Below are positions 35,670 through 44,079 of a DNA stretch of 64,000 bases, in pieces. Position 1 is the stretch's first letter. The number at the start of each line of letters is the position of its first letter. Source of the DNA: Bryobacteraceae bacterium (GTDB lineage Bacteria; Acidobacteriota; Terriglobia; Bryobacterales; Bryobacteraceae). The DNA lies in assembly GCA_026129905.1 (NCBI GenBank), contig JAHCHE010000014.1:154991-218990 (forward strand), in the 5' to 3' direction. The notes under the pieces are model-generated. The model made no database searches. It was given only the letters and a program-made list of their open reading frames with translations, and was not told the DNA's origin. Both the position numbers and the translations under genes were made by a program.

Positions 35670-36154
35670 GCTCTCACCTCCCGCATTTCCTCGGCGGCCC
35701 GCTGGACCGCGCGGATCACCTTATCGTAGCCGGTACACCGGCAGAGATTGTTCGCCAGCCACATGCGGATCCGCTCCTCGGACGGGTTGGGCTCCTGATC
35801 GAGCAGGGCCTTGGTGGCGACGATGAGCCCGGGTGTGCAGAAGCCGCATTGCAGCGCGGCGCTTTCGAGATAGGCGCGCTGGACCGGGTGAAGCGCGCCG
35901 GCGCGCGCGATGCCCTCGATGGTTTCGATTTCGCATCCTTCGGCTTCGACGCCCAGCACGAGACAGGCATTCACCGGGCGGCCATCGAGGATCACGGTGC
36001 AGGCGCCGCAGTTTCCGTCGTTGCAGCCCTCCTTGGCGCCGGTGAGGCCGAGTATATCGCGCAGGCATTCGAGCAGGCTCTGGCGGGGCTCGCACAGGAA
36101 CTCGACCGATTCCTGATTGACCGTCGCGCGGACAAGCGTTTTTCGATGCGTCAT
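35666..36154 (-). CDS. 2Fe-2S subunit of the molybdenum hydroxylase
   Basis: A 162-residue protein with a plant-type ferredoxin domain (cysteines 44, 49, 52 and 64 in CNDGNCGAC and VNAC) followed by the all-helical second 2Fe-2S domain (CGFC at 103-106 and CRC at 138-140). All eight ligands are present. It passes electrons from molybdopterin in the large subunit to FAD in the medium subunit. ATG at 36154 overlaps the upstream FAD gene by ATGA; the stop overlaps the large subunit start. Confidence 0.93.
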   Translation of the reverse strand: MTHRKTLVRATVNQESVEFLCEPRQSLLECLRDILGLTGAKEGCNDGNCGACTVILDGRPVNACLVLGVEAEGCEIETIEGIARAGALHPVQRAYLESAALQCGFCTPGLIVATKALLDQEPNPSEERIRMWLANNLCRCTGYDKVIRAVQRAAEEMREVRA

Positions 36155-37023
36155 GACCGTTCCTCCTTCGCCCTCTTGATGGCCGCTTCCAGCGCGCGGC
36201 GCGTGAGCACGGCGCAGAGGTGGCGGCGGTACTCGGCCGTGCCGCGCATGTCGGTGATCGGCCGCGCCGCTTTGCGAGCCAAGTCGGCGGCGGCGGCGAG
36301 GCTCTGAGGCTCGACCGGTTTTCCGGCCAGCCACTCTCCGGCTTCTTCGACAAACAACGGCGTCGGCGCCACCGATGCGAGCGCGATTCGCGCCGAGCGG
36401 ATATGTCCGTCGTCGAGCGTGACGGCGACGCCGGCGCCGGCCACGGCGATATCCATCTCGTTGCGCGGGATGAAGCGGAGATAGTACGACCCGGCGCCGG
36501 GGCCGGGCGGCGGCAACTGGAAGGCCACCAATATCTCGCCGGGTTCCAGGACGTGGCGGCGAGGAGCGGTGCAGAAGTTCTCGACCCGGACTTCGCGCGA
36601 AGCGCCCGGGCCGCTGACCAGGCAGACGGCGCCCAGCGCGATCAGGACGGGCACGGCGTCCGCGCTCGGCGCGGCGTTGCAGAGGTTGCCCCCGATCGAG
36701 GCCCGGCCCTGAATCTGCACGCCCCCGATCAGCGCGGCGACGTCGGCAAGGGCGGGATAGGCCCGGCGGATGACAGGATGGGCCGAGATGCGATAGCAGG
36801 GCACGGCGGCGCCGAGGGTCAGTCCCCGCGCGGCATCCCAGGAAATCTCGTTCAATTCCGGGATGCGCTTGACGTCCACAACGAGGTCTGTTTCCCTGAC
36901 GCGTGACCGTAGCTGTCCCAACAGGTCGGTACCGCCGGCTAAGGGCAGGGCGCCGGGATGGGAAGCCAGGATGCCGGCCGCTTCCGCGACGGTCCGCGGA
37001 GCGGCGTAGTCGAACCATTTCAT
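36151..37023 (-). CDS. FAD-binding subunit of the molybdenum hydroxylase
   Basis: A 290-residue CoxM/CutM-type protein. The FAD-binding blocks LPLAGGTDLL near residue 26 and RASIGGNLCNAAPSAD near 108 are intact. It is the electron exit subunit and first gene of the xdh operon. AGGAG lies about ten bases before the ATG. Upstream is a long non-coding stretch that should carry the promoter. Order (FAD, 2Fe-2S, Mo) follows many soil bacteria. Confidence 0.9.
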   Translation of the reverse strand: MKWFDYAAPRTVAEAAGILASHPGALPLAGGTDLLGQLRSRVRETDLVVDVKRIPELNEISWDAARGLTLGAAVPCYRISAHPVIRRAYPALADVAALIGGVQIQGRASIGGNLCNAAPSADAVPVLIALGAVCLVSGPGASREVRVENFCTAPRRHVLEPGEILVAFQLPPPGPGAGSYYLRFIPRNEMDIAVAGAGVAVTLDDGHIRSARIALASVAPTPLFVEEAGEWLAGKPVEPQSLAAAADLARKAARPITDMRGTAEYRRHLCAVLTRRALEAAIKRAKEERS

Positions 37024-37847
37024 AAAGCCATTCTCCTAAGCACGAATCGGGCGGCAACCGAATTCCGGCCGGCGGACGGGGCGGGACGGGCGAACGTCCC
37101 CCGGGCCCTCCGCCGCGAGGCGGCCGGCCGCGGAGACAATCTAGCACACTCGCAAGGCCGGAAGAAACGGCGCGATCGGCTAGATCCAGGGCGCGACGCA
37201 TGGCGCGACAAATATGCGAAAAGAAGCCGATCTGTGGGAAACCGCCTAAGTCATACATTATGCTGGACTTGCGTGGGGCCGAAATTCCGTCGCGAATCGG
37301 CGCGACGCATGGCGGTCCTACGTTGCGTCGCGGGCAGCCAGGGCCAAACAGCCCCGATCCGGACGCGCGCCACGCAATACGCCTCTCCGGCCCGCGGATC
37401 CGGGCTCCTCATCCTGGTTTTATCACGAGTATTCCGAGAAATCACATTGCTCTCCTCATAAATCATTGATTAATAGGGATACAAGGGCGACATAAAGCGT
37501 GTGAATCGTTCACTGCAGGATGCCACAACGGTGGATGAAAACGGGCTCGAGCCGAGACCTGACCTGAGGCCGGCAACCGTCTGGCGCATACCCGCCTGTG
37601 AATCTGGCCCGGACGCTTACGCTTGTGCGTGGCACAACAGATTGTGGCCTCCGCCGCGAGGCGGAGAACACGTGAAGGAGAGTCATCGGTCGCGACCCTG
37701 CTGCGCGTGCGCGCGCCCGCGGGTCAGGTCACGCAACTCGCGGATCGGCCGCGGAGGCAGGAAACTGTCGCGGACAAGCCGGCATGAAAGCCGGCCTGCA
37801 AGCGTGGACGCTCGCCCCGCCCTCGTGCTGAAGGTTGTGCGAAGGGA
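37024..37847. other. Long non-coding region upstream of the molybdenum hydroxylase operon
   Basis: About 820 bases with no ORF I would support. It contains a hairpin CTCCGCCGCGAGGCGG found twice (near 37108 and 37652), the motif GGCGCGACGCATGGCG or a near form twice (near 37190 and 37297), an AT-richer stretch around 37420-37500, and one dispersed repeat (37776-37817). The xdh promoter should lie at the left end. Short open frames here have no start signal and no recognisable family. Confidence 0.5.
37776..37817 (+). repeat. Dispersed repeat, copy 2
   Basis: Matches the unit at 14635-14675 in the same orientation: two AGCCGGC half-sites, then CTGCAAGCGTGGACGCTCGC and CCC. It differs by a few bases, mostly in the spacer. 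It lies 31 bases from the end of the D-aminoacylase-like gene. Confidence 0.65.
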
Positions 37848-39551
37848 TCAGGCGCCTGGAGCGGCGGGTTTGAAGCCGGGGCCGCGGATGAAGCGGCCGG
37901 GTTTGGCGCCGGTATGGTCGCCGTCCTTCAGTACCTGGACGCCGTTGACGAAGACGTGGGCGACGCCGGTGGCGTATTGGTGCGGCTTTTCCCAGGTGGC
38001 ATGGTCCTGGATGCGGGCGGGGTCGAAGGCGACGACGTCGGCGAAGTAGCCTTGCTTGAGGAGGCCGCGGCGGTCGAGGCGGAGGTTTTCGGCGGGGAGG
38101 GCGGCGAGTTTGCGCACCGCTTCCTCGATGGGGATGAGCTTTTCGTCGCGGACGTAGCGGGCCAGGAGGCGGGCGAAGCTGCCGTAGGCGCGCGGGTGGA
38201 CGCTCCTTTGGAGGAAGACGCCTTCCGGGGCAAGCGAGGGCGAGTCGGAACAGAAGCTCACCCAGGGGAGCTGGATCTGTTTGCGGAGGTTGTCTTCGGA
38301 CTGGGAGAAGTAGACCGTGCCGATCTCGCTGTCGTCCTCGACGATCAGATCCATGGCGGTTTCCTCGGGCGAGCGGCCGCGCATGCGGGCGATCTCGGAG
38401 AGGCGCTTGCCGGTGAGCGGCTTCAGTTTTTCGTTGCGGAAGCCGACCAGCAAGACGCCGTCGGCCGAGCCGGCTTGCAGGTACATGTTCTCCCAGCCTT
38501 TGCGGGAGGTGCGCATCTCGTGGGCGATGCGCTTGCGCGTGGCGGGGTCCTGGAAGCGCTTGAGGGCGGCGCGGAAGCCGCCGTCCTGAGACCAGGGCGG
38601 CATGGAGGCGATGAGGCCGGTGGAGCCGGCGGGGTAGGTGTACATGTCGGCGGTGACGTGAAGGCCCTCGGCGCGGGCCTTTTCGACGGTCGCAATGACG
38701 CGGTCCATCTTCGGCCAGTTCTCCTTGCCGGCGGCCTTGAGATGGTAGATCTCGGCGCGGATATTGGCTTGGCGGGCGATGGTGAGGAGTTCCTGGACGG
38801 CTTCTTCCAATTCCTCGCCTTCGCTGCGGAGGTGGGAGATGTAGAGGCCATCGTGCTCGGCGGCTACTTTGGCGAGCGCGACCAATTCGGTGGTTTTGGC
38901 GAAGAAGCCGGGCGGGTAGACCAGGGAAGAAGCGATGCCGAGGGCGCCTTCGCGCATGGCCTGGCGGACGAGGTCCTGCATCTGGAGCAACTCGGCGGGG
39001 GTGGGGGCGCGGTCGTCGTAGCCGATGACGTAGATGCGAGGGGTGGCGGCGCCGATGAAAGAAGCGACGTTGGGGGAGACGCCGCGGCGTTCGAGGAATT
39101 GGAGGTATTCGCCGAGGGTGGTCCACTCGACCGTGTACCGGATGTCGCCCTGCTCCTCCTGCATCTCCTTTTTCATGCGTTCGTTGAGGGGGCCCATGGA
39201 GTGGCCTTCGCCCATGACTTCGAGGGTGACGCCCTGGCGGATATCGCTTTGGGAACGGCCGTCCTCGATGAGCGATTCGTTGGCCCAGCACATCATGTTG
39301 ATGAAGCCGGGGGAGACGGCGAGGCCTTTGACGTCGAGTTCGGTTTCGCCTTTGGCGTTGGAGAGGTCGCCGATGGCGGCGATGAGGTCGTCCTTGATGG
39401 CGAGGTCGGCAACGGCGCCCGGGCCGCCGCTGCCGTCGTAGACGGTTCCGCCGCGCAGGATCACGTCGTATTCGGGGCGGGCGGCGCACGATGCGAGGAG
39501 CAGGGCCGCGCAGAGGGCGGCGAGTGACAAGCGCTGGAGGGATGGGTTCAT
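37848..39551 (-). CDS. D-aminoacylase-like amidohydrolase lipoprotein lacking the usual HxH
   Basis: A 567-residue protein with a lipobox LLLASC (Cys22). It follows the N-acyl-D-amino-acid deacylase family: VILRGGTVYDGSG near 30, YISHLRSEGEELEEA near 237, EIYHLKAAG and SFCSDSPSLAPEG near 440. The normal PGFIDxHxH metal motif reads P81-GFINMMCW-A90, so the Asp and both His are gone, and the GNCG cysteine region reads GEGHSMGP. The other two metal histidines and the catalytic Asp remain. It may bind one metal only, or have a changed reaction. Single gene, facing the polyphosphate-like module. Confidence 0.8.
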   Translation of the reverse strand: MNPSLQRLSLAALCAALLLASCAARPEYDVILRGGTVYDGSGGPGAVADLAIKDDLIAAIGDLSNAKGETELDVKGLAVSPGFINMMCWANESLIEDGRSQSDIRQGVTLEVMGEGHSMGPLNERMKKEMQEEQGDIRYTVEWTTLGEYLQFLERRGVSPNVASFIGAATPRIYVIGYDDRAPTPAELLQMQDLVRQAMREGALGIASSLVYPPGFFAKTTELVALAKVAAEHDGLYISHLRSEGEELEEAVQELLTIARQANIRAEIYHLKAAGKENWPKMDRVIATVEKARAEGLHVTADMYTYPAGSTGLIASMPPWSQDGGFRAALKRFQDPATRKRIAHEMRTSRKGWENMYLQAGSADGVLLVGFRNEKLKPLTGKRLSEIARMRGRSPEETAMDLIVEDDSEIGTVYFSQSEDNLRKQIQLPWVSFCSDSPSLAPEGVFLQRSVHPRAYGSFARLLARYVRDEKLIPIEEAVRKLAALPAENLRLDRRGLLKQGYFADVVAFDPARIQDHATWEKPHQYATGVAHVFVNGVQVLKDGDHTGAKPGRFIRGPGFKPAAPGA

Positions 39552-39560
39552 TGCGTCTCC

Positions 39561-39965
39561 TTGTACTGGTACGACATGAGCCAGTGTACTCCGCGACGTC
39601 CTATTTACGGGGGGCGTGGCGGCAGTTTAGAGTGGAAGATCGGAGCCGGAGCGTTGTCGAGTACCTTCATCCAATACACCTACCTTCAAGTGCTGGATTT
39701 CCTGACGACGGTGGCGTTTCTGCTGCACGGCGTGCGGGAGGCGAATCCGGTGGTGCGGTGGTTTATCGACAGCTCGACGTCGCCGCTGCACGGGCTGGTG
39801 ACGGTGAAGCTGCTGGCGCTGGCTCTCGGACTGGCGGTGTGGATGATGGGGAAGCGGCGGCTGCTGGCGACGATGAACGTGCTATTCGCGCTCCTGGTGG
39901 CGTGGAACCTACTGGCGCTGATTGTCGCCGGGATGGCGCCGCAGGCGATGGGACAACCTTCCTAA
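39561..39965 (+). CDS. Small membrane protein (DUF5658-like)
   Basis: The frame gives up to 134 residues; the real start is uncertain (a TTG at 39654 would give 103). The part from FIQYTYLQVLDFLTTVAFL onward has three hydrophobic segments and the motif LDFLTTxxFLxxGxxEANPVVR, as in DUF5658 membrane proteins. GKRRLLATMNVLFALLVAWN follows. Function unknown. It lies between the D-aminoacylase-like gene and the kinase-like pair and is convergent with the latter. Confidence 0.6.
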   Translation: MYWYDMSQCTPRRPIYGGRGGSLEWKIGAGALSSTFIQYTYLQVLDFLTTVAFLLHGVREANPVVRWFIDSSTSPLHGLVTVKLLALALGLAVWMMGKRRLLATMNVLFALLVAWNLLALIVAGMAPQAMGQPS

Positions 39966-39995
39966 GTAACACCGATAAAGAAAAGCAAAGTATAG

Positions 39996-40769
39996 CTATC
40001 GCGGCCGGCGGATCGGCCTGGCCGGCCGGACGACGGTACGGGGAGGGCGGAGGGTTTTTTTCAGTTTCGGCGCTTCGAAAAGAGCGGAGATGTGCTTCTG
40101 TAGTTCCGCGAAGATGGCATCGGGGCTGTGGGAGGCGTCGATGACGGTGAAGTTGTAGCCGGCGGCCATGTTGTCCAGGGCGCGCGTGATGCGGGTTTGG
40201 TACTTGACGAAGCTCTCGTGCATGTCGGCGCCGAAGCGCATGTCCATACCGCTCTCCCAGTAGTCGAAGGCGCCGCGGCCGACCACAACGCGCGATACCA
40301 GGTGCTTGACCTCGGCGCGCAGGTAATAAATGGCGTGGGGCACGAGAGCGATGCCGGCGACCTGTTCGATCCACTTGCGGTCCTCGCCGCGGGCGATGGC
40401 GCGGGCGAACAGGGAAAAGATGTAGCGGTCGGTGAGGACGACGAATCCGGCGCGGAGGGCAGGGACGATCTGGTTCTCGAGCCGGTCGGCAAAGTCGGTG
40501 GCGTAGAACAGGGTCATGGTGAGGGGGCCGAAGGTGTGGCCCTGCTTGGCCTGCTGAATGCCTTTGCCGGCGAGGGCGGAGCGGGCCATGCCGGTGTGGA
40601 GGACGGCGTGTCCGCGGTTTTCGAGCCAGGCCTGCAAGCGGGTGATCTGGGTGGTGCGGCCCACCGCGTCGGGACCCTCGATGACGATGAGCTTGCCGTG
40701 CAACTCGGACGGATCGACGCCCGGCAGGGGGTCCCGGTAGAACTCAAGCGGCGAACGTTGTTCGCTCAC
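39996..40769 (-). CDS. Thymidylate-kinase-like protein with altered P-loop
   Basis: A 257-residue protein of the thymidylate kinase fold. The P-loop reads G32-PDAVG-R38-T39, with Arg in place of the Walker A lysine. The rest of the fold is kept (ATDFADRLENQIVPALRAGFVVLTDRYIFSLFARA, then lid and C-terminal regions), and it is clearly a paralogue of the next gene. The GTG start at 40769 follows GGAG and overlaps that gene by 26 bases, so they are cotranslated. It may be a regulatory partner of the intact paralogue rather than an active kinase. The C-terminus is a basic Pro/Arg tail. Confidence 0.75.
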   Translation of the reverse strand: MSEQRSPLEFYRDPLPGVDPSELHGKLIVIEGPDAVGRTTQITRLQAWLENRGHAVLHTGMARSALAGKGIQQAKQGHTFGPLTMTLFYATDFADRLENQIVPALRAGFVVLTDRYIFSLFARAIARGEDRKWIEQVAGIALVPHAIYYLRAEVKHLVSRVVVGRGAFDYWESGMDMRFGADMHESFVKYQTRITRALDNMAAGYNFTVIDASHSPDAIFAELQKHISALFEAPKLKKTLRPPRTVVRPARPIRRPR

Positions 40770-41466
40770 GCGCCACTCCTTCGCTTCGGAGAACCGTCGT
40801 GCGCAGGCTTTCGCCGATCTCGCGGAGGGCGACCTGGCGCATTTCCTGCTGTTGCTCCTCAATGGTTCGGGTCGCGTCGATGATGTGGAAGCCCATCTCG
40901 CGGGCCATGGATTCGTATTCCTCGAGGATGCGGCCCTGGAAGAGCCGGAAACTCTCCTCGACGCTTTTGGAGAGGCCAAGATCCATGCCGGCTTCGTAAT
41001 ACTTGATGGCGGTGCGGCCGCCGAGAATCCGTCCGAGGGCCACTTCGAGGGGGACGCGGAAGTAGAAGGCGAGGTTGGGGCGGATGGCGAAGCGGTAGAG
41101 ATTGCGAACCCAGTTGGGGGCAACCCCACGGCTGACGTCGCGAGCGAAAGCGGTGTAGGCGTAACGGTCGGCGCAGACCACGGCGCCCGCCTTGAGCATG
41201 GGAACGATGTAGCGTTCCGTGCGGTCGGCGAAATCGGTGGCGTGAATGAGGCTGAAGGTGGTGGGGGTGAAGGTTTGCTTTTTCTTGCCGCGGCGGGTGG
41301 TTTCGCGGACCAGGGGCGAGGAGTTCCATTCGCTGAAGGCGACGGCCACACCGAGGCCGCGCATCCACTGGCTGAGGAGGGAGATCTGCGTCGATTTGCC
41401 CGAGCCGTCGATTCCCTCGACCACGATCAGCTTGCCGCGGAAGCGGTTCTGTACGAAATAGGCCAT
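40744..41466 (-). CDS. Thymidylate-kinase-like protein with intact P-loop
   Basis: A 240-residue protein. Walker A is G18-IDGSGKST and the DRY block is VVCADRYAYTAFARD. Its size is close to dTMP kinases, but several parts differ (RRGKKKQTFTPTTFSL replaces the usual substrate region). The tail after residue 200 is extra. Its ATG is 30 bases from the divergent Ppx start, with TATAAT on the minus strand about 18 bases before it. Given the neighbours it may act on polyphosphate or a nucleotide in that context. A housekeeping Tmk is the alternative. Confidence 0.75.
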   Translation of the reverse strand: MAYFVQNRFRGKLIVVEGIDGSGKSTQISLLSQWMRGLGVAVAFSEWNSSPLVRETTRRGKKKQTFTPTTFSLIHATDFADRTERYIVPMLKAGAVVCADRYAYTAFARDVSRGVAPNWVRNLYRFAIRPNLAFYFRVPLEVALGRILGGRTAIKYYEAGMDLGLSKSVEESFRLFQGRILEEYESMAREMGFHIIDATRTIEEQQQEMRQVALREIGESLRTTVLRSEGVARERTTFAA

Positions 41467-41496
41467 ACGTGGCGGGAACGTCTATTATATCCCTAT

Positions 41497-43029
41497 ATGC
41501 CGAGGTATGCCGCCGTCGATATCGGCAGCAACTCCGTTCGCCTCCTGGTCGCCGAAGTCACTCCCGGATTGCCGCCGAAAGAACTGGCGTCGGCGCGCGA
41601 AGTCACCCGGCTTGGAGAGAGCGTCTTTCGAACCGGGACGGTGAGTCCGGAAGCCGCGGCGCTGGTGACAGGGGTGCTGGCGAAGATGGCGCAGGCGTAC
41701 CGGCCGTTCGGCGTGGCAGGGATTCGGGCGGTGGCGACGGCGGCGGTCCGCGACGCGAGCAACCAGCAGCAATTTCTGCGAGACGCGGCGGAGGCGATCG
41801 GAGCGCCGGTGGAGGTGATCTCGGGACAGGAGGAGGCCCGGCTGATCCACCTGGGGGTCCAGAGCACGTGGCCGCATCCAGCGCATCGAGTGCTGATCGT
41901 CGACGTGGGCGGCGGCAGCGCGGAGATCGTCCGGTCGGAAGCGGGGAAGATGACGGCGGCGTACTCCAAGCCGGTGGGGGCAGTACGGCTGACGGAGGTT
42001 TTTCTAAAGACCGATCCTCCGGAAGCGCGGGATCTCCACAGGCTGGAAGAATACATCGAGGAGAAGATCGCGGGCGCGGTGGAGCGGATGGGGAAGGGTC
42101 GTTGGGACCGGGCGATCGGCACGTCAGCGACAGCGGCCGCCATCGTTTCGGCGGTGAACCGGGTTCCGCGTTCGCGGCGGGAGTCGGTGGACCGGTTGCG
42201 GGCAACGTCGCCGCAGATCCGGAGGTTCTACCAGCAGGTGGGGGCGAAGAGCCTGGCGGAGCGGCGAAAGATCACCGGAGTAGGGCCGCGGCGAGCGGAG
42301 ATCATCGTCGCGGGAGCGGCGGTTTTTCATCGGATCGCACAGGATTTTCGCATTCCTTCGCTGTACTACTCCTCCGCCGGGGTCCGCAACGGGATTATCG
42401 CGGACTTGGCCGAGCGGGGCGTGGGGCGGGAACTGTCGCGGCTGAAGCGCGAGCAGCGGCAGAGCGTGGAGCTACTGGCCAAGCATTACGGGGTGTCGGT
42501 AAAGCACGTGCGGAAGGTGGCCGACCTGGCGCACACGCTGTTCGAATCGCTCCAGCCGATTCACAAACTCGCGCCGTCGTACGGGGTTTTGCTGGACGCG
42601 GCCGCGTACCTGCACGATATCGGGCATTACGTGAGCGACACGGCGCACCACAAGCACTCGGCGTACCTGGCGGCGAATTCCGACATGCCGGGATTCACGA
42701 GCGAAGAGCGCCGGTTGATTTCGCTGCTGTGCCGCTACCATCGCAAATCGATGCCGACGGAGCGCCACCCGGAGTTTGAGGCGCTTTCGGAAACCGACAA
42801 GCGGGTGGTGCTGCTGCTGACCCCACTGTTGCGGCTGGCCGACAGCCTGGACCGCAGCCACGCACAGCGGGTAGAGGCGATGGAATGCCAGATGCGGAAC
42901 GGCAACGTGGCGGTCTACATCCAGTCCGCCGCCGATACGGACCTGGAGCAATGGGCCGGAGAGCGGGCCGGGGAGATCTTCCGCCAAGTGTATGGCGTGC
43001 CACTGGCGCTGGTGAAGGTCAAGGGTTAA
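41497..43029 (+). CDS. ppx: Ppx/GppA exopolyphosphatase with C-terminal HD domain
   Basis: A 510-residue protein. The N-terminal actin-like ATPase fold has DIGSNSVRLLVAEV near residue 8 and VDVGGGSAEIV near 145, with QEEARLIHLGV between. The C-terminal domain (about 330-510) is an HD-type domain with YLHDIGHYVSD and LLRLADSLDRSH. This is the standard layout of long exopolyphosphatase/guanosine pentaphosphatase proteins, which shorten polyphosphate or hydrolyse pppGpp. It diverges from the two kinase-like genes over 30 bases and is followed by the CHAD genes 19 bases later. Confidence 0.9.
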   Translation: MPRYAAVDIGSNSVRLLVAEVTPGLPPKELASAREVTRLGESVFRTGTVSPEAAALVTGVLAKMAQAYRPFGVAGIRAVATAAVRDASNQQQFLRDAAEAIGAPVEVISGQEEARLIHLGVQSTWPHPAHRVLIVDVGGGSAEIVRSEAGKMTAAYSKPVGAVRLTEVFLKTDPPEARDLHRLEEYIEEKIAGAVERMGKGRWDRAIGTSATAAAIVSAVNRVPRSRRESVDRLRATSPQIRRFYQQVGAKSLAERRKITGVGPRRAEIIVAGAAVFHRIAQDFRIPSLYYSSAGVRNGIIADLAERGVGRELSRLKREQRQSVELLAKHYGVSVKHVRKVADLAHTLFESLQPIHKLAPSYGVLLDAAAYLHDIGHYVSDTAHHKHSAYLAANSDMPGFTSEERRLISLLCRYHRKSMPTERHPEFEALSETDKRVVLLLTPLLRLADSLDRSHAQRVEAMECQMRNGNVAVYIQSAADTDLEQWAGERAGEIFRQVYGVPLALVKVKG

Positions 43030-43048
43030 GCTGTCTTAGGGAGAGCAG

Positions 43049-43471
43049 GTGGAGCCTCCAGATTTCCGTCAATACGCCGGCGAACAAATGTCTACGCGCC
43101 TGGGCAAGCTGGCATTTCAGATCGCGACGGCTTCGAAAGGGGCCGACGAAGAAGCGGTTCACGATTTGCGGGTGGCGATCCGGCGGTTCGACGAGACGCT
43201 GTCGATATTCAGGGCGTTGGTTCCGCGAAAAGCGGCCCGGAAGATCCGGAGGCGGCTCCGCGACATACGGAAGTCGGCGGGCGAGGTTCGGGACCGCGAT
43301 ATTGCGCTCGGTTTTCTGGCCAAGTCGGGGGTCGGCGAAGAAGACGCGCTGTGGACGGCGATCGCGGGCGAGCGGAAGGTGGCCGAGAGTTCGCTGGGGA
43401 AGCAGTTGAAGCGGTGGAACGGCGCGAACCTGTCGCGGAAGTGGCGGGCGGATCTGCAATTGGGTTCCTGA
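43049..43471 (+). CDS. CHAD-domain protein, N-terminal half
   Basis: A 140-residue protein starting GTG at 43049 behind AGGGAGAG. It carries the first helical bundle of a CHAD domain: HDLRVAIRRFDETLSIF (the conserved basic HxxRVxxRR block), RKIRRRLRDIRKSAGEVRDRDIAL. CHAD domains bind polyphosphate through these arginines. The frame ends in TGA overlapping the ATG of the next ORF (TGATG), and the second half of the domain is in that ORF. Either two coupled genes or one gene with a frameshift. Confidence 0.8.
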   Translation: MEPPDFRQYAGEQMSTRLGKLAFQIATASKGADEEAVHDLRVAIRRFDETLSIFRALVPRKAARKIRRRLRDIRKSAGEVRDRDIALGFLAKSGVGEEDALWTAIAGERKVAESSLGKQLKRWNGANLSRKWRADLQLGS

Positions 43472-43953
43472 TGAAACGAGAGCGCGCCCTGGAATGGGAT
43501 CTTACGAAGAGCCCCGCCGACAATGCTCGGGAGGCGCTGCCGCGGCTGGCCGAGCAGTTCTTCGGCGCGGGGCGGAAAGCGCTTAAGAAGAGAAAGCCCA
43601 AGTCCCTGCACCGGTTCCGCATCCGAACCAAGAGCTTCCGGTACGCGCTGGAAATCTTCCAACCGCTGTACGGTCCGGCGTTCGAGTCGCGGCTGGAATC
43701 GCTGAAACAGATTCAGCAATACCTGGGCGATATCAGCGATTGCGCCTCGACGCGGAGGCTGCTGAAAGGCCCGTTGGCGGCGAACGGCTTTGTGACCGAA
43801 GAACTGAACAGGTCGATCGACGCGACCGAACGGCAGCGGATGCGAAAACTATCATCGTACTGGAGGAACACGTTCGACGCCGCGGGGGAGGAAGAGCGCT
43901 GGGTGCGCTATTTGCGGGACTACGCGGGACGGGCGAAGGCGCCCGGCGGGTGA
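43471..43953 (+). CDS. CHAD-domain protein, C-terminal half
   Basis: A 160-residue protein whose ATG shares a base with the previous stop. It contains the second CHAD bundle: SLHRFRIRTKSFRYALEIFQPLYG and LKQIQQYLGDISD, the mirror of the basic HxxRI block in the first half. CHAD domains have two-fold internal symmetry, and the split falls exactly between the two bundles. It could assemble with the first half into a polyphosphate-binding domain. No ribosome binding site is seen apart from the coupling. Confidence 0.8.
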   Translation: MKRERALEWDLTKSPADNAREALPRLAEQFFGAGRKALKKRKPKSLHRFRIRTKSFRYALEIFQPLYGPAFESRLESLKQIQQYLGDISDCASTRRLLKGPLAANGFVTEELNRSIDATERQRMRKLSSYWRNTFDAAGEEERWVRYLRDYAGRAKAPGG

Positions 43954-44050
43954 TAGCCGGGGATGAACGCCGGGTGCGCGGAGCGAAGCGACTGTTAGAA
44001 AACAGCAATTCCAAACCGCGGTTGTGGGGGCGCCGTCGAAAGTCAACAGT

Positions 44051-44071
44051 AAGCCGGTTGGAAACCGGCTT
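44051..44071. repeat. 21-bp palindrome, possible bidirectional terminator
   Basis: AAGCCGGTT-gga-AACCGGCTT is a perfect 9-bp inverted repeat and shares its stem with the two copies at 14566-14610. It lies in the convergent gap between the CHAD gene and the propeller gene, nine bases from the end of the latter, so it may end both transcripts. It has no U-run, so a REP-type element is equally possible. Confidence 0.55.
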
Positions 44072-44079
44072 GCGGAGCG

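Noticed and set aside
35666..37258. A 530-residue single protein joining the 2Fe-2S subunit to an upstream stretch
   Set aside because: The upstream part is out of frame with the real FAD-binding subunit; ATG at 36154 with an ATGA overlap is the correct start.
37200..37469. Possible 89-residue ORF in the xdh upstream region
   Set aside because: No ribosome binding site, no family and composition unlike coding sequence nearby.
39996..41466. Polyphosphate kinase 2 for the kinase-like pair
   Set aside because: The PPK2-specific Walker A and lid motifs are not seen; the closer match is thymidylate kinase.
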